Source: Ziziphus jujuba
Lineage: Eukaryota; Streptophyta; Magnoliopsida; Rosales; Rhamnaceae
DNA length: 64,000 nucleotides
Direction of reading: 5' to 3'
Assembly: GCF_031755915.1 (NCBI RefSeq)
Contig: NC_083387.1
Span: forward strand, 10,933,001 to 10,997,000
The translations under genes and the position numbers were made by a program. Below the pieces are notes generated by a model. The model did no database searches. It worked only from the letters and a program-made list of their open reading frames with translations, and had not been told where the DNA came from. Positions 36,728 through 48,281 of this stretch are shown in pieces; the first letter of the stretch is position 1; each line of letters opens with the position of its first letter.

Positions 36728-36769
<42 letters not shown>

Positions 36770-38870
36770 GGAAGAACTTATTATTTTAATGCTGTCAATC
36801 TTGTCCAGGATTCCTATAGATAAGAGACATATTATATTACATAAATTTTTAAGTGGCGTATATACGATCCACGATAACAGGCAATTGGGGGACCGGCGAT
36901 GGGTGGAATGAACTGGAAGCGTGGGACAACCATATCCTGATCCGATTTTGAATTAATCAATGGAATTAATGGGTTTTGGTTTTGGAGATGAGCAGTGTCA
37001 GACGGATAAGAGAAATGAAAGAGCTACATGGCTAAAATTTACAAATATAGCATGTTCAAATTTTTCATTCAACGGTCCAAGATCCATTAAAACCCAATGG
37101 TTTGTCATATATCACCGACGGTCTAGATCGCTGCACTGTGTCTGTAAGCCGCGTGTATTAGCAATAATTCAGAAACTGACAAAATGGTGCAAATATAAAC
37201 ATATATGTTGCAGGAATTGACCAAAAAATCTGTGTGCCTCAAAACCAAACCCCTTCACCATGTGTAGCCAAGTTTCTCCTTAATAAGCTTATCTTTGCCT
37301 TTTTTTAATAAAAGCAAAAGAAAAAAAAAGAAAAAAGAAAAAAAAAGAAAAGAAAAATCTTATCTTCTTTGAAAAAGTGATTATGGAAAAAATAAAACGT
37401 GCATTGATCAATTATATACTGCCACGTACCCCTTAATTAATTAATATTCACTACCAAACAAAGTTAATTACTTGAAATCCGTGTCATCCAACCTAATTTT
37501 CAATTCTTTTCATTTTTTTTTTTCCCCTACCACCAAAAGACACAATTATTTGAAAATATTTTATGTCAACATATGATGTAATTCCAAAATTATTACCAAA
37601 AATGGAGTCTTCATCATTAAGGAATCTGTCACCAAAGAAATTAATGTATTACTATACATATATATACATATGTATGTTAAAAAAACTGCATGATTGGTAT
37701 TATAGATTTAGAAAAGAAAAAAAAAAAAAAAGATATAATTGATGTACACATGGGATCCATTTTCCTTCTTTTTTTATTTTTTATTTTCTCGTAAATATGT
37801 GAGCGATTGCTTGCAACTTGCAAGCAGAGACGCCATTGATCTTGAAGTTGAAATCTGACCAGTTTATGAATATATATATAATCCACGTGCTATAAAAAGC
37901 CAACTTAAACCTTCAGCCAAAAAAAAAAATAATAATAATAAAACAGTACAAGTCATCTCATATAATTAATTATCACTACAAAAAAATATATTAACACTGT
38001 TGGGAGTGGCATTGTTTAAAACTAGAGGACAAATTGATATACATATGGAACGAACCTCGTAAACGATGATTTTATCATTAGTTTTTATTATTATTATTTT
38101 TGCATCACTTTAGAATATAATTAATTATTTAATAAAATTTATTTAGGAAAAACAAAAATTTTATTTATACTTTTTTTAATTTGATCATTATTTTACTTAC
38201 ATTCTACGATTTTAAAAAAATTATTAATAATTTGCTTTTAATTTTATATATATATATATATCAAAACATTTTTATTTATTTGTTTTTATCAATTAATTTT
38301 AAGTATTAAAGGTTAAAAAATTTAAAAATATATATTTTATAATTAAATAATATTATAAAAATTTAATTTTGATATTTTAATTATAAAATTAATTAGTATA
38401 ATCTAACAAAAACTCATTAGATTAATATTTTTTTTATCATTTTAAAAAACTAAAAGGAAGTAGATGATAATTTTTTAAACATATAAGATTTTAAAAAAAT
38501 AATAGCGAAGTAAATTGAAAATGTTTAAAAGAATCTTTACTTAGAAAAATGAACTCGATAATACTCTAAAAAATTAAATAATATTTTTTTAAATGTCAGC
38601 CTTCAATAAAAACATGTAAAATCAATCATGTTTCCTAGCATAATGCCTCAGACATCACTTTCATATATGTAATGTATATAATATAGTCATGCATGCTAAG
38701 ACAATTTTTATACATAAATATCAAAACAAAAAAAAAAAAAAACAAAAAAAAGCCCAATTTATCGTATATAAATACCATTCCTTTGGGTGACCATTCATCA
38801 CACCACTAACTCTTCTTCTATTAATTGCTACATTTTATTTGAGCCTGTGTGAAAGAAAGCTCAGAAAGCC
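35225..38870. other. Intergenic upstream of dioxygenase copy 3
   Basis: AT-rich. It holds a four-fold repeat of TTTGACTTTGGTATCAAAA type (35309-35395), a tiny poly(T) insertion with a long TSD (36600-36654), a 37-base A-run (36731-36767), a GC-richer patch 36860-37230 partly similar to 32140-32250, a G-box plus TATA pair (37884-37899) with no gene after it, and a possible CACTA-type end at about 37975 (CACTACAAAAAAATATATTA). Confidence 0.45.
38765..38773 (+). promoter_or_regulatory. TATA box of dioxygenase copy 3
   Basis: GTATATAAATACC lies about 100 bp before the ATG, in good context for a plant TATA box. It is followed by a leader of moderate complexity. Confidence 0.65.
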
Positions 38871-40584
38871 ATGGAAGTGGTGAAAGCCTTGGAAGTGGTT
38901 GAGCCAGCCTTCATCCAAGAACCTCAGCACAGGCCGAAACAAGGCGTCAAGCCGGCCGAAGGCATTCCATTGATCGACCTCTCCGGAGCAATATCAAACT
39001 CCAGCCCCGAAACCCTTAAGAAAGTGGCTAGAGAGGTAGGCAATGCATGCAAAGAGTGGGGTTTCTTCCAAGTTATCAACCATGGGGTTCCGGCGGAGAC
39101 GCTCAAAAAGCTAGAGAGCGCGAGGAACAAGTTCTTCTCCTTGCCATTGGAGGAGAAGAGGAAAGTGAGGAGGGCAGAGACGAACTTTTTGGGTTACTAC
39201 GAGCACGAATTCACCAAGAACGTTAGAGATTGGAATGAGCATTATGATATTTCATTGATAGAACGCTATCCATTCCCTGCTTCCCCTGATGTTAATGACA
39301 CTACTATGGTTGATTATTTCAATAGGTGGCCTGAAAATCCTCCAGAATTCAGGTACTTTTTTTTTTTTTTTAATTAAATAACTAACGAAATTTAAATCTT
39401 AATTTAATATTAATTCTAACTATTTGATTTGATTTGATCAGGGAAGCATGTGAAGAATTTCTTAGAGAAACGGAAAAATTGGCTTTTAAGCTCTTGGAAC
39501 TCATTGCTCTAAGCCTAGGCTTGCCAGGGAACAGGTTCAATGGCTATTTTAAAGACCAAACAAGCTTTATCAGACTCAATTACTATCCACAATGCCCTAA
39601 CCCTGACCTAGCTCTTGGTATTGGTCGCCACAAGGATGGTAATGTCTTGACCGTTCTTGCTCAAGGTGAGGTTAGTGGATTGGAAGTCTCTAGGAAAACT
39701 GATGGAAAATGGATTGCTGTTAAACCCATCCCGAACGCTTATACCATTAACATTGGCAATATGATGCAGGTATGTTAACAATTCCGAATAATTAAGGGCT
39801 TAATTCCAATTAGCCAAATGACTATATTATATTGTATAATTTTACTATCAGATGTGTTAATCTTTTAGGAGTCTAACATTAATTAGTATTTAATTTTTTA
39901 GGAGTCTAACATTAATTAATATGTTTTATGTAATATGTTGTATGTTCGTATTATAAAACGGAATAGACATATTAAATAGAAAATCTGATATTATATACAT
40001 ATATAAATGTATATATATTATTTATGCATGCATTGGTTGACGCCGGCTAAAAGAAAGAAATGGGGCAAAAAGACAAAGAGGGGAGAGTCGGGCCACCACG
40101 GTCCTTGAATTAAGTAAAAAGAAAGAGACAAAAGAAAGGGATAAGAGTTCAAAAAGAAATCCAATTTCCCAAGACACTGAAAGATTGGTCTCCCTATTAA
40201 GCGGTGGACAACATCGCTTACAATAGCAAAATATATGTACATATGCATACACGTATATTAAATTCCAAATTCATAGGTAGTTTAGTAATTTAATATATGG
40301 TTTGAATGTGTGTGATTGGTCTATTATAGGTTTGGACTAATGAGATATATGAGAGCGTGGAGCACAGAGTAACTGGGAACAGCGAGACGGAAAGGTATTC
40401 AGCCCTATTTTCACTAAACCCGTCGCACTACGTCACCATGAAGCCCTTGGAAGAGTTGACCATTGATGAAAATCCTCCCAAGTACAGGGAATTCAACTAC
40501 GGCAAGTTCACGGCTTTTAGAAAGCTCAGTAATTTTAAGAAACTTAATGCTGAAAACATCCAAGTTGAGCACTTCAGGATATAG
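38871..40584 (+). CDS. 2-oxoglutarate/Fe(II)-dependent dioxygenase, copy 3 (divergent)
   Basis: Exons 38871-39352, 39442-39769 and 40330-40584 give 355 codons (354 aa). Intron 1 is only 89 bp (ATTCAG|GTACTT to GATCAG, phase 2); intron 2 is 560 bp (ATGCAG|GTATGT to ATTATAG, phase 0). The N-terminus MEVVKALEVVEPAFIQEP is longer than in copy 1. The iron ligands H224, D226 (GRHKDGN) and H282 (SVEHR) and the 2OG-binding R292/S294 (ERYS) are kept, so it should be catalytic. It differs from the other two at otherwise constant places: YPQCP for YPPCP, NIGNMMQ for NVGDV-Q, AQGEV for AQDDV/AQDEV, and RYSALFSLNP for R-SIPFFF-P. These suggest a changed substrate pocket or relaxed constraint. A TATA box lies about 100 bp upstream. 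AATAAG near 40663 and AATAAA near 40793 are possible polyadenylation signals. Confidence 0.92.
39862..39930. repeat. Short tandem duplication in intron 2 of copy 3
   Basis: TTTTAGGAGTCTAACATTAA occurs twice, about 35-38 bp apart. Confidence 0.85.
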
Positions 40585-40913
40585 AAAATCAGAGGCAGAA
40601 ATTAATTGAAGCCCCATGAGTGTGTTGTGATTGTGTATTTTTCTTTTTTGTTCTCTCTCTTCAATAAGCTAGTGTATTGTTTTTCTGTATTTTTCTTTTT
40701 TTCTTTTTTTTAAATTTTTATCTTGATGGAGAGATCAATAACTTCAATATTGGATTATCTCCATGTGGACTTATGTGTGTCTTTTTTGTTAAATAAAATG
40801 TACCAAATGTTGGTACCATGTTGTGCTAATAAAAGTATTCAATCAATTAAAGTATTAATAATATTTTTTATTAAATATATAATTGAACGCCATATTAATT
40901 TTGGTGTGGCTGT

Positions 40914-41040
40914 CACTACGAAAAATTGGGTGTTCACCACAACTTTTTGTAGCTTAATGTTTTTAGCTACAGCAAATGTCACAACAGATGTCATTATATG
41001 TTGTGATCAACAGTACTGTAACTAAAAGTAAAATTAATTG
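40914..41040 (+). mobile_element. Possible CACTA-type transposon end
   Basis: CACTACGAAAAATTGGGTGT, followed by short subterminal motifs (TTTTTGTAGC, TTAGCTACAGCAAATGTC, CACAACAGATG), looks like the terminus of an En/Spm (CACTA) element. No matching inverted end or 3-bp TSD was identified, so it is a fragment at best. Confidence 0.4.
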
Positions 41041-41224
41041 TTAGTTTCTAAAAACTATTTATTGTGGCCAAAAATAGGTTTAAACCATAAGCCAAAACGT
41101 TCATGGCTAATGCTTTTTATTTTTATTATTATTTTTTTTGGTGTATTCTAATAACTTAAATAGTTTAGTTTGTTTTAGCTGTTCTTGTTTCTAAAATTCC
41201 CATTTTTTTTCTTTGTCTTTTTGC

Positions 41225-41395
41225 TCCTCATAGTCGTAATAGGGTCGCTCATGCTTTAGCAAAATCTGGATTGTCTTCTTCTTCTACTAGGATCTGGTTA
41301 GAAGATGGTCCAGATTGGCATCATCCTTTGTTGGAATCTGATGTATCTCATATTTCTATTAATTATTAATGATACTGACTTCTTTGATTAAAAAA
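41225..41395 (+). pseudogene. 3' end of a LINE-type retroelement (RNase H C-terminus and A-tail)
   Basis: Reads APHSRNRVAHALAKSGL, then SSSSTRIWLEDGPDWHHPLL. The NRVAHALAK motif followed by WLE-GP-W is the common end of plant LINE RNase H-like domains. A stop, a short 3' tail and an A-run (AAAAAAAAATT near 41391) follow, as expected for a 5'-truncated LINE insert. Confidence 0.72.
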
Positions 41396-41463
41396 AAATT
41401 ATAATTACACAAGTAACACGGTAATATAATTAGTTATTTGACATAAATTTCCCAACGAAGAAA

Positions 41464-41580
41464 AAATATGAGAGCATGGTGCACACAGTGATTTTGAATT
41501 CTAAAAGGAAAAGGTGTTTTCCATTCCATTTGCACTAACATTACACGTTAGTCAAGCCCCTCTAGAAGTTGACTGAGAGC
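41464..41580 (+). pseudogene. Relic of dioxygenase exon 3 (central part)
   Basis: Reads KYESMVHTVILNSKRKRCF, PFHLH, stop, HYTLVKPL, stop, KLTES, matching KYESVEHRVMVNSEKERFS ... HYTEVKPSEELINE of copy 2. It has two in-frame stops, VHT in place of EHR, and RCF in place of RFS. No exon 1 or 2 sequence was found before it. It lies 0.9 kb after copy 3, behind the LINE fragment. Confidence 0.88.
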
Positions 41581-43342
41581 CCTGTTTTGGTAGACAGGAT
41601 TATGGTCAAGATTGGTTAATATTATCCACAATCCATATGTGGTGCAGGAAATCCACCAGACAAACCAATCCCAAATATTATAAAATCCGGCTTCCGAATA
41701 TGAACCGGCCCAACGGTCAACTTTTAAAATTTTGGCACAATGCATTTTTCTTTCCTCTCTACTACTGTTTTTCTTTTACTTTTTTTTCTTTTTAATTATT
41801 TACAATAACTTTTTTTTCATCCTAATCTCTCGAATCCACCGCTTTCCAAATGTGCTATAAATGGTTTACTAATTGGATAGGATTAATTTTTATTATATTC
41901 CATTCCATCCAATCCTCTCCTAGTACTAGTTTGAAACATCCTATTGACTTTTTGACCAAACGTACCATGAATTAGGCCATATAGCCATTTTAAGCTGCAG
42001 GAGTAATTAATAATTTTCTTAAAAGAAAAATAAAAAGGATACACAAGTAATTAATTAAGCAATATATATATATATATATATATGTACTTTAATCATTGAG
42101 TGGCTTTAACCCAAGATTGTGGACACAAACATTAGCACTAGACCATCTGACAATTAATGAAAGCCATATAAATACACAAGCGCACGCACAAGCAAATGTC
42201 ACCGTCCCAAAAAAAAAAAAAAAAAAAAAAAAAGAAAAAAGCACAAGCAGATGTTGTTTTAAATTATTTTTTTACCCAGTAATTGTTATTACTTTATTGC
42301 TTTATATTGAATTATATTCCATAAAATATTTATTTACCTATATCTAGGATATATATATATATATATGTATATTTGTTAATTAATAAAATAATAATATATT
42401 ATTATTATCACGCCAGTTGGTAAATACTTTGATTATTGTAGCACTAGCACTAGTATGTTGGAATTTGAATCTACTCTTTTATTGTTGTTTTGAATAATTG
42501 AATTCGATTCTACCTTTTTGTTGTTGTTTTGAATAATGGAATTGGAATTTACTATTTTCTTGTTGTTTTAAATGATGGAATTGGATTCTACTATTTACAA
42601 AGCACTAGCGTGTTGGAATTTGAATCTACTATTTTCTTGTTGTTTTGAATAATGGAATTGGAATTTACTATGTTCTTGTTGTTTTATATGATGGAATATA
42701 ATAAAGCACAAGCGCTTTAATTTTTCTTATGGTATCAATTTGACATCTGATTTGAATCAAGAAGACCCAATAAATTTAAGCAATGGAAAGCAGTAATTCA
42801 CCAAAAAAAAAAAAGTAATGGCAAATAATAATTCGTCAAGGGTTTTGTTCATTATGATTGGTCGGACATTATTAAGTTCGTACCACAATTGGTTTTCATC
42901 CACTGGGTCATTGTGTAATTGGTCTGTGTATGGTTTTACTTTTTCTATGATGAAGTGTATGTTTTTCTCGCTGATTGTGTAATGGATATTCTTTTTTGGG
43001 TGTTTTTTCCTCTTTTGACGGCGGATTGGGGTAAGATCTTTTATCATTTAGTATTGTTTTATGATTAAATATGGAGCTAGAAATTTTATGGAGAGAAGGA
43101 GGCTTTATTGGTGTCACTATTATGGTTGTGAAATTTCAAAGATTGGAGCTCTGTCAGAAATGGCTTCCGTCTATGGGTGGTGTGGCCACAGTGGACAGTT
43201 GGATCGATAAGGGCAAGCTATTGAGACTCAACTATGCATACAATTTTTATTTTATTTTTTTCCTTATATCTTTTTATTTTCATGTGCAAGATCTATTAAA
43301 ATTTTACAAAACTAATAATTGTACGACCTGTTTGCCACATTG

Positions 43343-43760
43343 ATAAAGTGTAAAGGTGTAATTGTTCAAAAAAGAAAAAAAAAAAAAAAGTATTGATGTC
43401 AAATTGACAATCATTTTAAAATAACTCTATGTTTATCTCTGGCCGGTTCAATTAGCACCAAGTTTATTTATCCTTTATCAAAAAAAAAAAAAAAAAGTAT
43501 TGATGTCAAATTGACAAGCATTCTAAAATAATTCTATGTTTATCTCTGGCCGGTTCAACTAGCACCAAGTTTATTTATCGTTTATCAAAAAAAAAAAAAA
43601 AAAAGTTTACATGATAAAGTATAAAGGCGTAATTGTTCAAAAAGGAAAAAAAGAAAAAAAAAAAGTATTGATGTCAAATTGACAGCCATTCTAAAATAAT
43701 TCTATGTATATCTTTGGCCGGTTCAACTAGCATCGAGTTTATTTATCGTTTATCAAAAAA
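43343..43760. repeat. Tandem triplicated block with poly(A) joints
   Basis: The phrase GTATTGATGTCAAATTGACA recurs at 43390, 43497 and 43665. Each is followed by CTCTGGCCGGTTCAA or a close variant and an A-run of up to 17 bases. The leading part (AAGTGTAAAGGTGTAATTGT) is present before units 1 and 3. Confidence 0.92.
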
Positions 43761-44537
43761 AACATAAAAAAAAAGGTTTATTTATTACTTCAAACTAGGC
43801 TGGTAAAATTTATTGATATGATATTACCAGTATTCAAATTTATTTTAATAGTAAATAGGATAACAATATGTTAACACAAATATTTTAATCATATATATAT
43901 ATTTATAGATATATTATATTTATTAAAATTTATTACTTGTTAATATTACTTAATATTTTTTATGTAATATTTTAGTTTATCTATTTAATATTTAATTTAT
44001 TTTTTTTACTATTAATCACTAATTAAATATAACTTTATATTGATTAATTTGATTTTAATATTTTTATATAATTATTTTTTATTTTATTTAAAAATAAATT
44101 TTATAATTATGCTTAATAAATAACATCTAAATTAATTAATGAATTAGGATTTATATATTTTAATATAAAAGTTTAATGGGTATAACAGAAATTTCGACAT
44201 GAACTCAACGTGATACAACACAGTAAGATATGAACATGATATGTTGCCTGATTCGATCCAAATTAAATGGTGTTATATATTGACGGTACGCCACATACAT
44301 TTTTTTTTTCTTTTTTCTTTTTTTCTCTTTTTTATTATTATTATTATTATTATTGGGGTAATACAAACAGTGTACTTGTATTACCCAAAAAAAAAAAAAA
44401 AACCAATTGACGGTGCAGATTGTTTCTGGGTGTCGGTAGGCCACATGCAATTGGTACTTGTATTTGAAACTAACATCATGATCGATGGAAACTAATAATT
44501 GTCACTTATATTACCCCCCAAAAAAAAAAAAATGAAA

Positions 44538-45440
44538 AACAATTTGGTACTTGTCGCTAATGAAATTAAACAGCATGGTCGATGGTCATGATTCAGCTAT
44601 CCATATGGTCCATTAATTGTCCTGCCAAATAAAACAACAAAAAATGGTCCATTAGACGAAATCGAAGACGATCATACGTGAAGGTGACAATTCAGCTACC
44701 CATCTAGGCCAATTATTATGAACCCCCAAGAAAAAAAAAAAAAGAAAAAAAAGAAGAAGAAACGTGGTCCAATTCATTGGGCTCATAAATCCTTTTGAGA
44801 GGAAGGAATTTCTCTATCACTGAAATTTTATTTTTTTAATTTAAATGTGGATAATGCCTATCAGTTAAATGGATTGATAATTATTATAAAATTTATAATT
44901 TTTTTCATCTATTTAATATTTAATTTAGTAAATATAATTATTTTTTTACCGTTAACCATTGATTTAATTATTTTTTGGCCACTAGCCATTAATTTAATAT
45001 GTTTTGTATTCTTTCCCAAAAAAATAAAAATAAATTGTATTGATTCTTATATTGCCAAAAAAAAAAAAAAACACTTTAATATTTGTCACTAATGAAATTG
45101 ACTATTATTTTACAAAAAACAGCATGACAGATTGGTATGATTCAGCAATGTACGTGGTCCATTAAATGCAATCAGTAATCCAGCCAAAAAAGTAGTTGCA
45201 ATCGAGGACAATGATATGTTTAGGAGACAATTCAACAACTCATGTCCAATTATTTCGGACCAAAAAGGAAATAAATTGTGGTCCTATTAATTGGGCTTAT
45301 GAATCATTTTGAGAGGCATAGAATTAGGATCTTAACAGGGGGCATTGGTTTATTTATTATTATTATTATTATTTGTGGGTGATGCTTATTTGTTAAATGA
45401 TTTGATAATTATTATAATTTTTTTAAATTAAGAGAGGGAA
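44538..45440. repeat. Two diverged copies of a block of about 330 bp
   Basis: 44538-44860 and 45078-45440 share, in order, ACTTGTCGCTAATGAAATT/ATTTGTCACTAATGAAATT, CAGCATG, ATGATTCAGC, GTGGTCCATTAA-like text, GACAATTCA, CCAATTATT and TTGGGCTTATGAATC/TTGGGCTCATAAATC followed by TTTTGAGAGG. Confidence 0.8.
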
Positions 45441-47236
45441 AATTTTCATCTGGGTTAAAATTTGAAATTTAGACTTCAAAATATATTTTTTAATTATTTT
45501 ACCTCTAATCAAGCCTATCAATACATAAAATTTATAAAATTGAATACATAGGATGGATGTTGCATAAGTTATTTGCTAAATAAAAGTAAATGAAAGAAAT
45601 ATAATAATTAATAAAAAGATGAATCTTAACCATTTATTAGTTAGCTTGTGCTATATTATTGGACAAGGTTCAAAATTTCGATATATGTAGAAATATCAAA
45701 AGTTTAAAATAAAAAATTTTTTATGAAAATATTGAAAATGATCGAATATCGGTAAAAATTTATAAAAAATGCTAGAAATTTATTTTAAAAAATAAAAATT
45801 TTTGTTAAAATTTTAACATTAACTTATTTAAATAATCAATTATCAAATTGATTATAAAAATTATAAAAATATTGAATAAATATTATATTTCTATTAATAA
45901 ATTTAATTTATATTAAATGGTAACAATCATAAATATACTATTATTGTTAAAAATATGCAAATATATATATATATATATTTAATAATTATATTATATTTTA
46001 TAATATCATCTCAATATTTATAGAAATTTTAGATAATTGAAAATTATTAATATCTTTTTTTTCACATTTTACGATATAAAATATAAAAAATAATTATTAA
46101 AGTCTATATTTTTTTAATAATTTTTATATAATTATTAATATATCAATAATAAAAATCTTATGTTAAATATAGTTGTTTTGATATGATTGAAAAACTGTAC
46201 ATCTAGCCAAAACAATGGTGTGTAACCCAGCCTTTCAACAAAGTACACAATTAATATAAATCCATGGTTATTTTTTTTATTTGAATTTCTTTTTTTTTTA
46301 ATATCCATATTTTAGGAATGATGTTTTCAATGAAATTAAGCTTGTCATATATTTATTAGTTGGTTTTCATAGAGGCTAAAAATGGGAAGAATCAAATTAC
46401 TTGAAAGAGCAACTAAATCCCATAATGAAAGTCCCTCAGCAGAGAAGCTTGATATCAATGAAAGTCCCTTAATGTTTCTAAGGAATGTCTCTCAGAGCTC
46501 GATCGAATTGAGTGGAGCCTGTAGAATCTTTATACTAAAGAATAATTAAATTTAGTTTTTGTTTTGATTAGCTCAAATGATTTGGGGGTTGGGTTGGAAG
46601 TTTTTTTTTTTTTCTTTTTTATCGTTAAATTTTTTTGGTTTTGTTCGAAGTGACGAAGAGGAGGAAGAAGATGGACACAAAAAGACATTTTTGTCCTCCG
46701 AGTCAGCTACCATCAGACCTCACGTGTCACGCACATGGCATTTAACACGCATTTTTAGACGGAAGTTACGATTTGGGACACGGCTGCCAAATTTTAAAAA
46801 GGTTAGACCAGTGAATGGTGTAAATTGCCAACAATGTCAAAAAGTAAAAGGAGAAAAAATAATAATAATAATAATAAATAAATAAAATTATGAATTTTTC
46901 TCCTTAAATTTAACATGTTAAAAAATAAAAATTAGAAAATTCAACACCTGACGAACTGTATCAGAAAATCACACCAACTCGGACCCCACGCAGATTGACT
47001 GAGTCAGAGTCAATTAATATCTGGGCCCCAAGGCCCCACAGCAACAGCCGACTGCCGAGGGACTTCATAAACGCCAAACTCAAGTACAATAATTCAAGCG
47101 TAAAATAACACTTTTACGCTTTATTTGTTTGTTTTTGCCAGCCTCCTTTCTTGAACCTTTGGTCTAACATGTGATTTAGAGTCATAAAGCCACCCACTTG
47201 ACCACACGATTGACCACATGAGCTTGGAGGTTGGGC

Positions 47237-48281
47237 TAGAGTGGTAATTCCCAATATCGTATCGATTTATATTAATTTATTTATTAATTATGTTGAAATA
47301 GTTTAATTTGAATACAATCTTTTTATTAATAGTGTAAAACACATTTAATCTCTACATGACTTGTTTAATAAATAGATAATCTAATATGATCCATATAATC
47401 TATTTATTAAATAAGTTAATTTGAATTAACATGATCAATTTATACAAAATTGATCCGTTTATACAAAATTGATCTTTTAATATAAAAATTATCCAAGTAG
47501 ATAAATTATCCTATTTAAATTAATTATTCATATAAAATAAAAATAATTTAGTGATTAATTGATTCAAAATTAAAATATATATATATATATATATAAAACC
47601 ATATAATTATAGTTATAAATTTACAATAATATGACATATGATATAATAACGTAACAAATCTCATATAACAGTTAAATATAGATATATATATATATATATA
47701 AATACATAATAAATCTAATACTATTTTTATAAAATAATATAAATTTTTTTATTAATAATTATGTTTTTAATTTCCTACCTCTTCAGTATTCTTGGGTATA
47801 TTATTTTTTATTTTTTCAATATCCATAAATCCATACATGTATTAAACATATTATATTTAAGCAAATAAATATTGTTTTAATAATTTTTATTTTTTATTTC
47901 TTTAATTGGTAAAAAGAAAATTAATAATACAAGCTTAAATATATTTGATATTTCGTAATAAGAAAGTATTAGTTAAGTTTTATTAATAGTAAATTTAATA
48001 TATTAAAGTTATAATTTAAATGGATTATAATCGTATCGATTTGAATTGACACGTTTTGTTAAATAAATCGGGTCAATCCGAAATTGACACATTTAATTAA
48101 ACATGTCAATTTGGGTTAATTTCGAATTAATTGAATCAATTCGAAACTGATATGTTTATTAATTATGTTAAATGGGTTGATCCGAATTTAATCCGAACCC
48201 ATTCATAATAAACTAAAATCTTCTAACTTCATATCGTTTTCGAGTTGTATCACCGTGTCATAACTTAAATTGCCACCTTTA
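47237..48281. mobile_element. Non-autonomous hAT-like element
   Basis: The ends TAGAGTGGTAATT and AATTGCCACCTTTA are imperfect inverted repeats of the TAGRGGTGGCAATT type common in plant hAT elements. An 8-bp perfect duplication GGTTGGGC flanks the element (47229-47236 and 48282-48289), the length expected for hAT. The 1.05 kb interior is AT-rich with GGGTCAATCCGAAATTGACA-like words, and no transposase frame is seen. Confidence 0.82.

Larger units (their letters stand above)
41581..47228. other. Repeat-rich intergenic region
   Basis: Contains the flank block similar to 29.4-31.9 kb (about 41990-43380), CTACTATTTTCTTGTTGTTT repeats (42470-42700), poly(A) blocks at 43343-43760, and duplicated blocks at 44538-44860 and 45078-45440. 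A GC-richer stretch at 46640-47220 includes CCTCACGTGTCACGCACATG and a short acidic frame (46640-46680) but no convincing exon. No gene was recognised. Confidence 0.5.

Noticed and set aside
36960..37220. 86-codon plus-strand frame
   Set aside because: No family pattern is seen. The segment includes a block shared with 32140-32250 that is not open there, and no splice or promoter context supports it.
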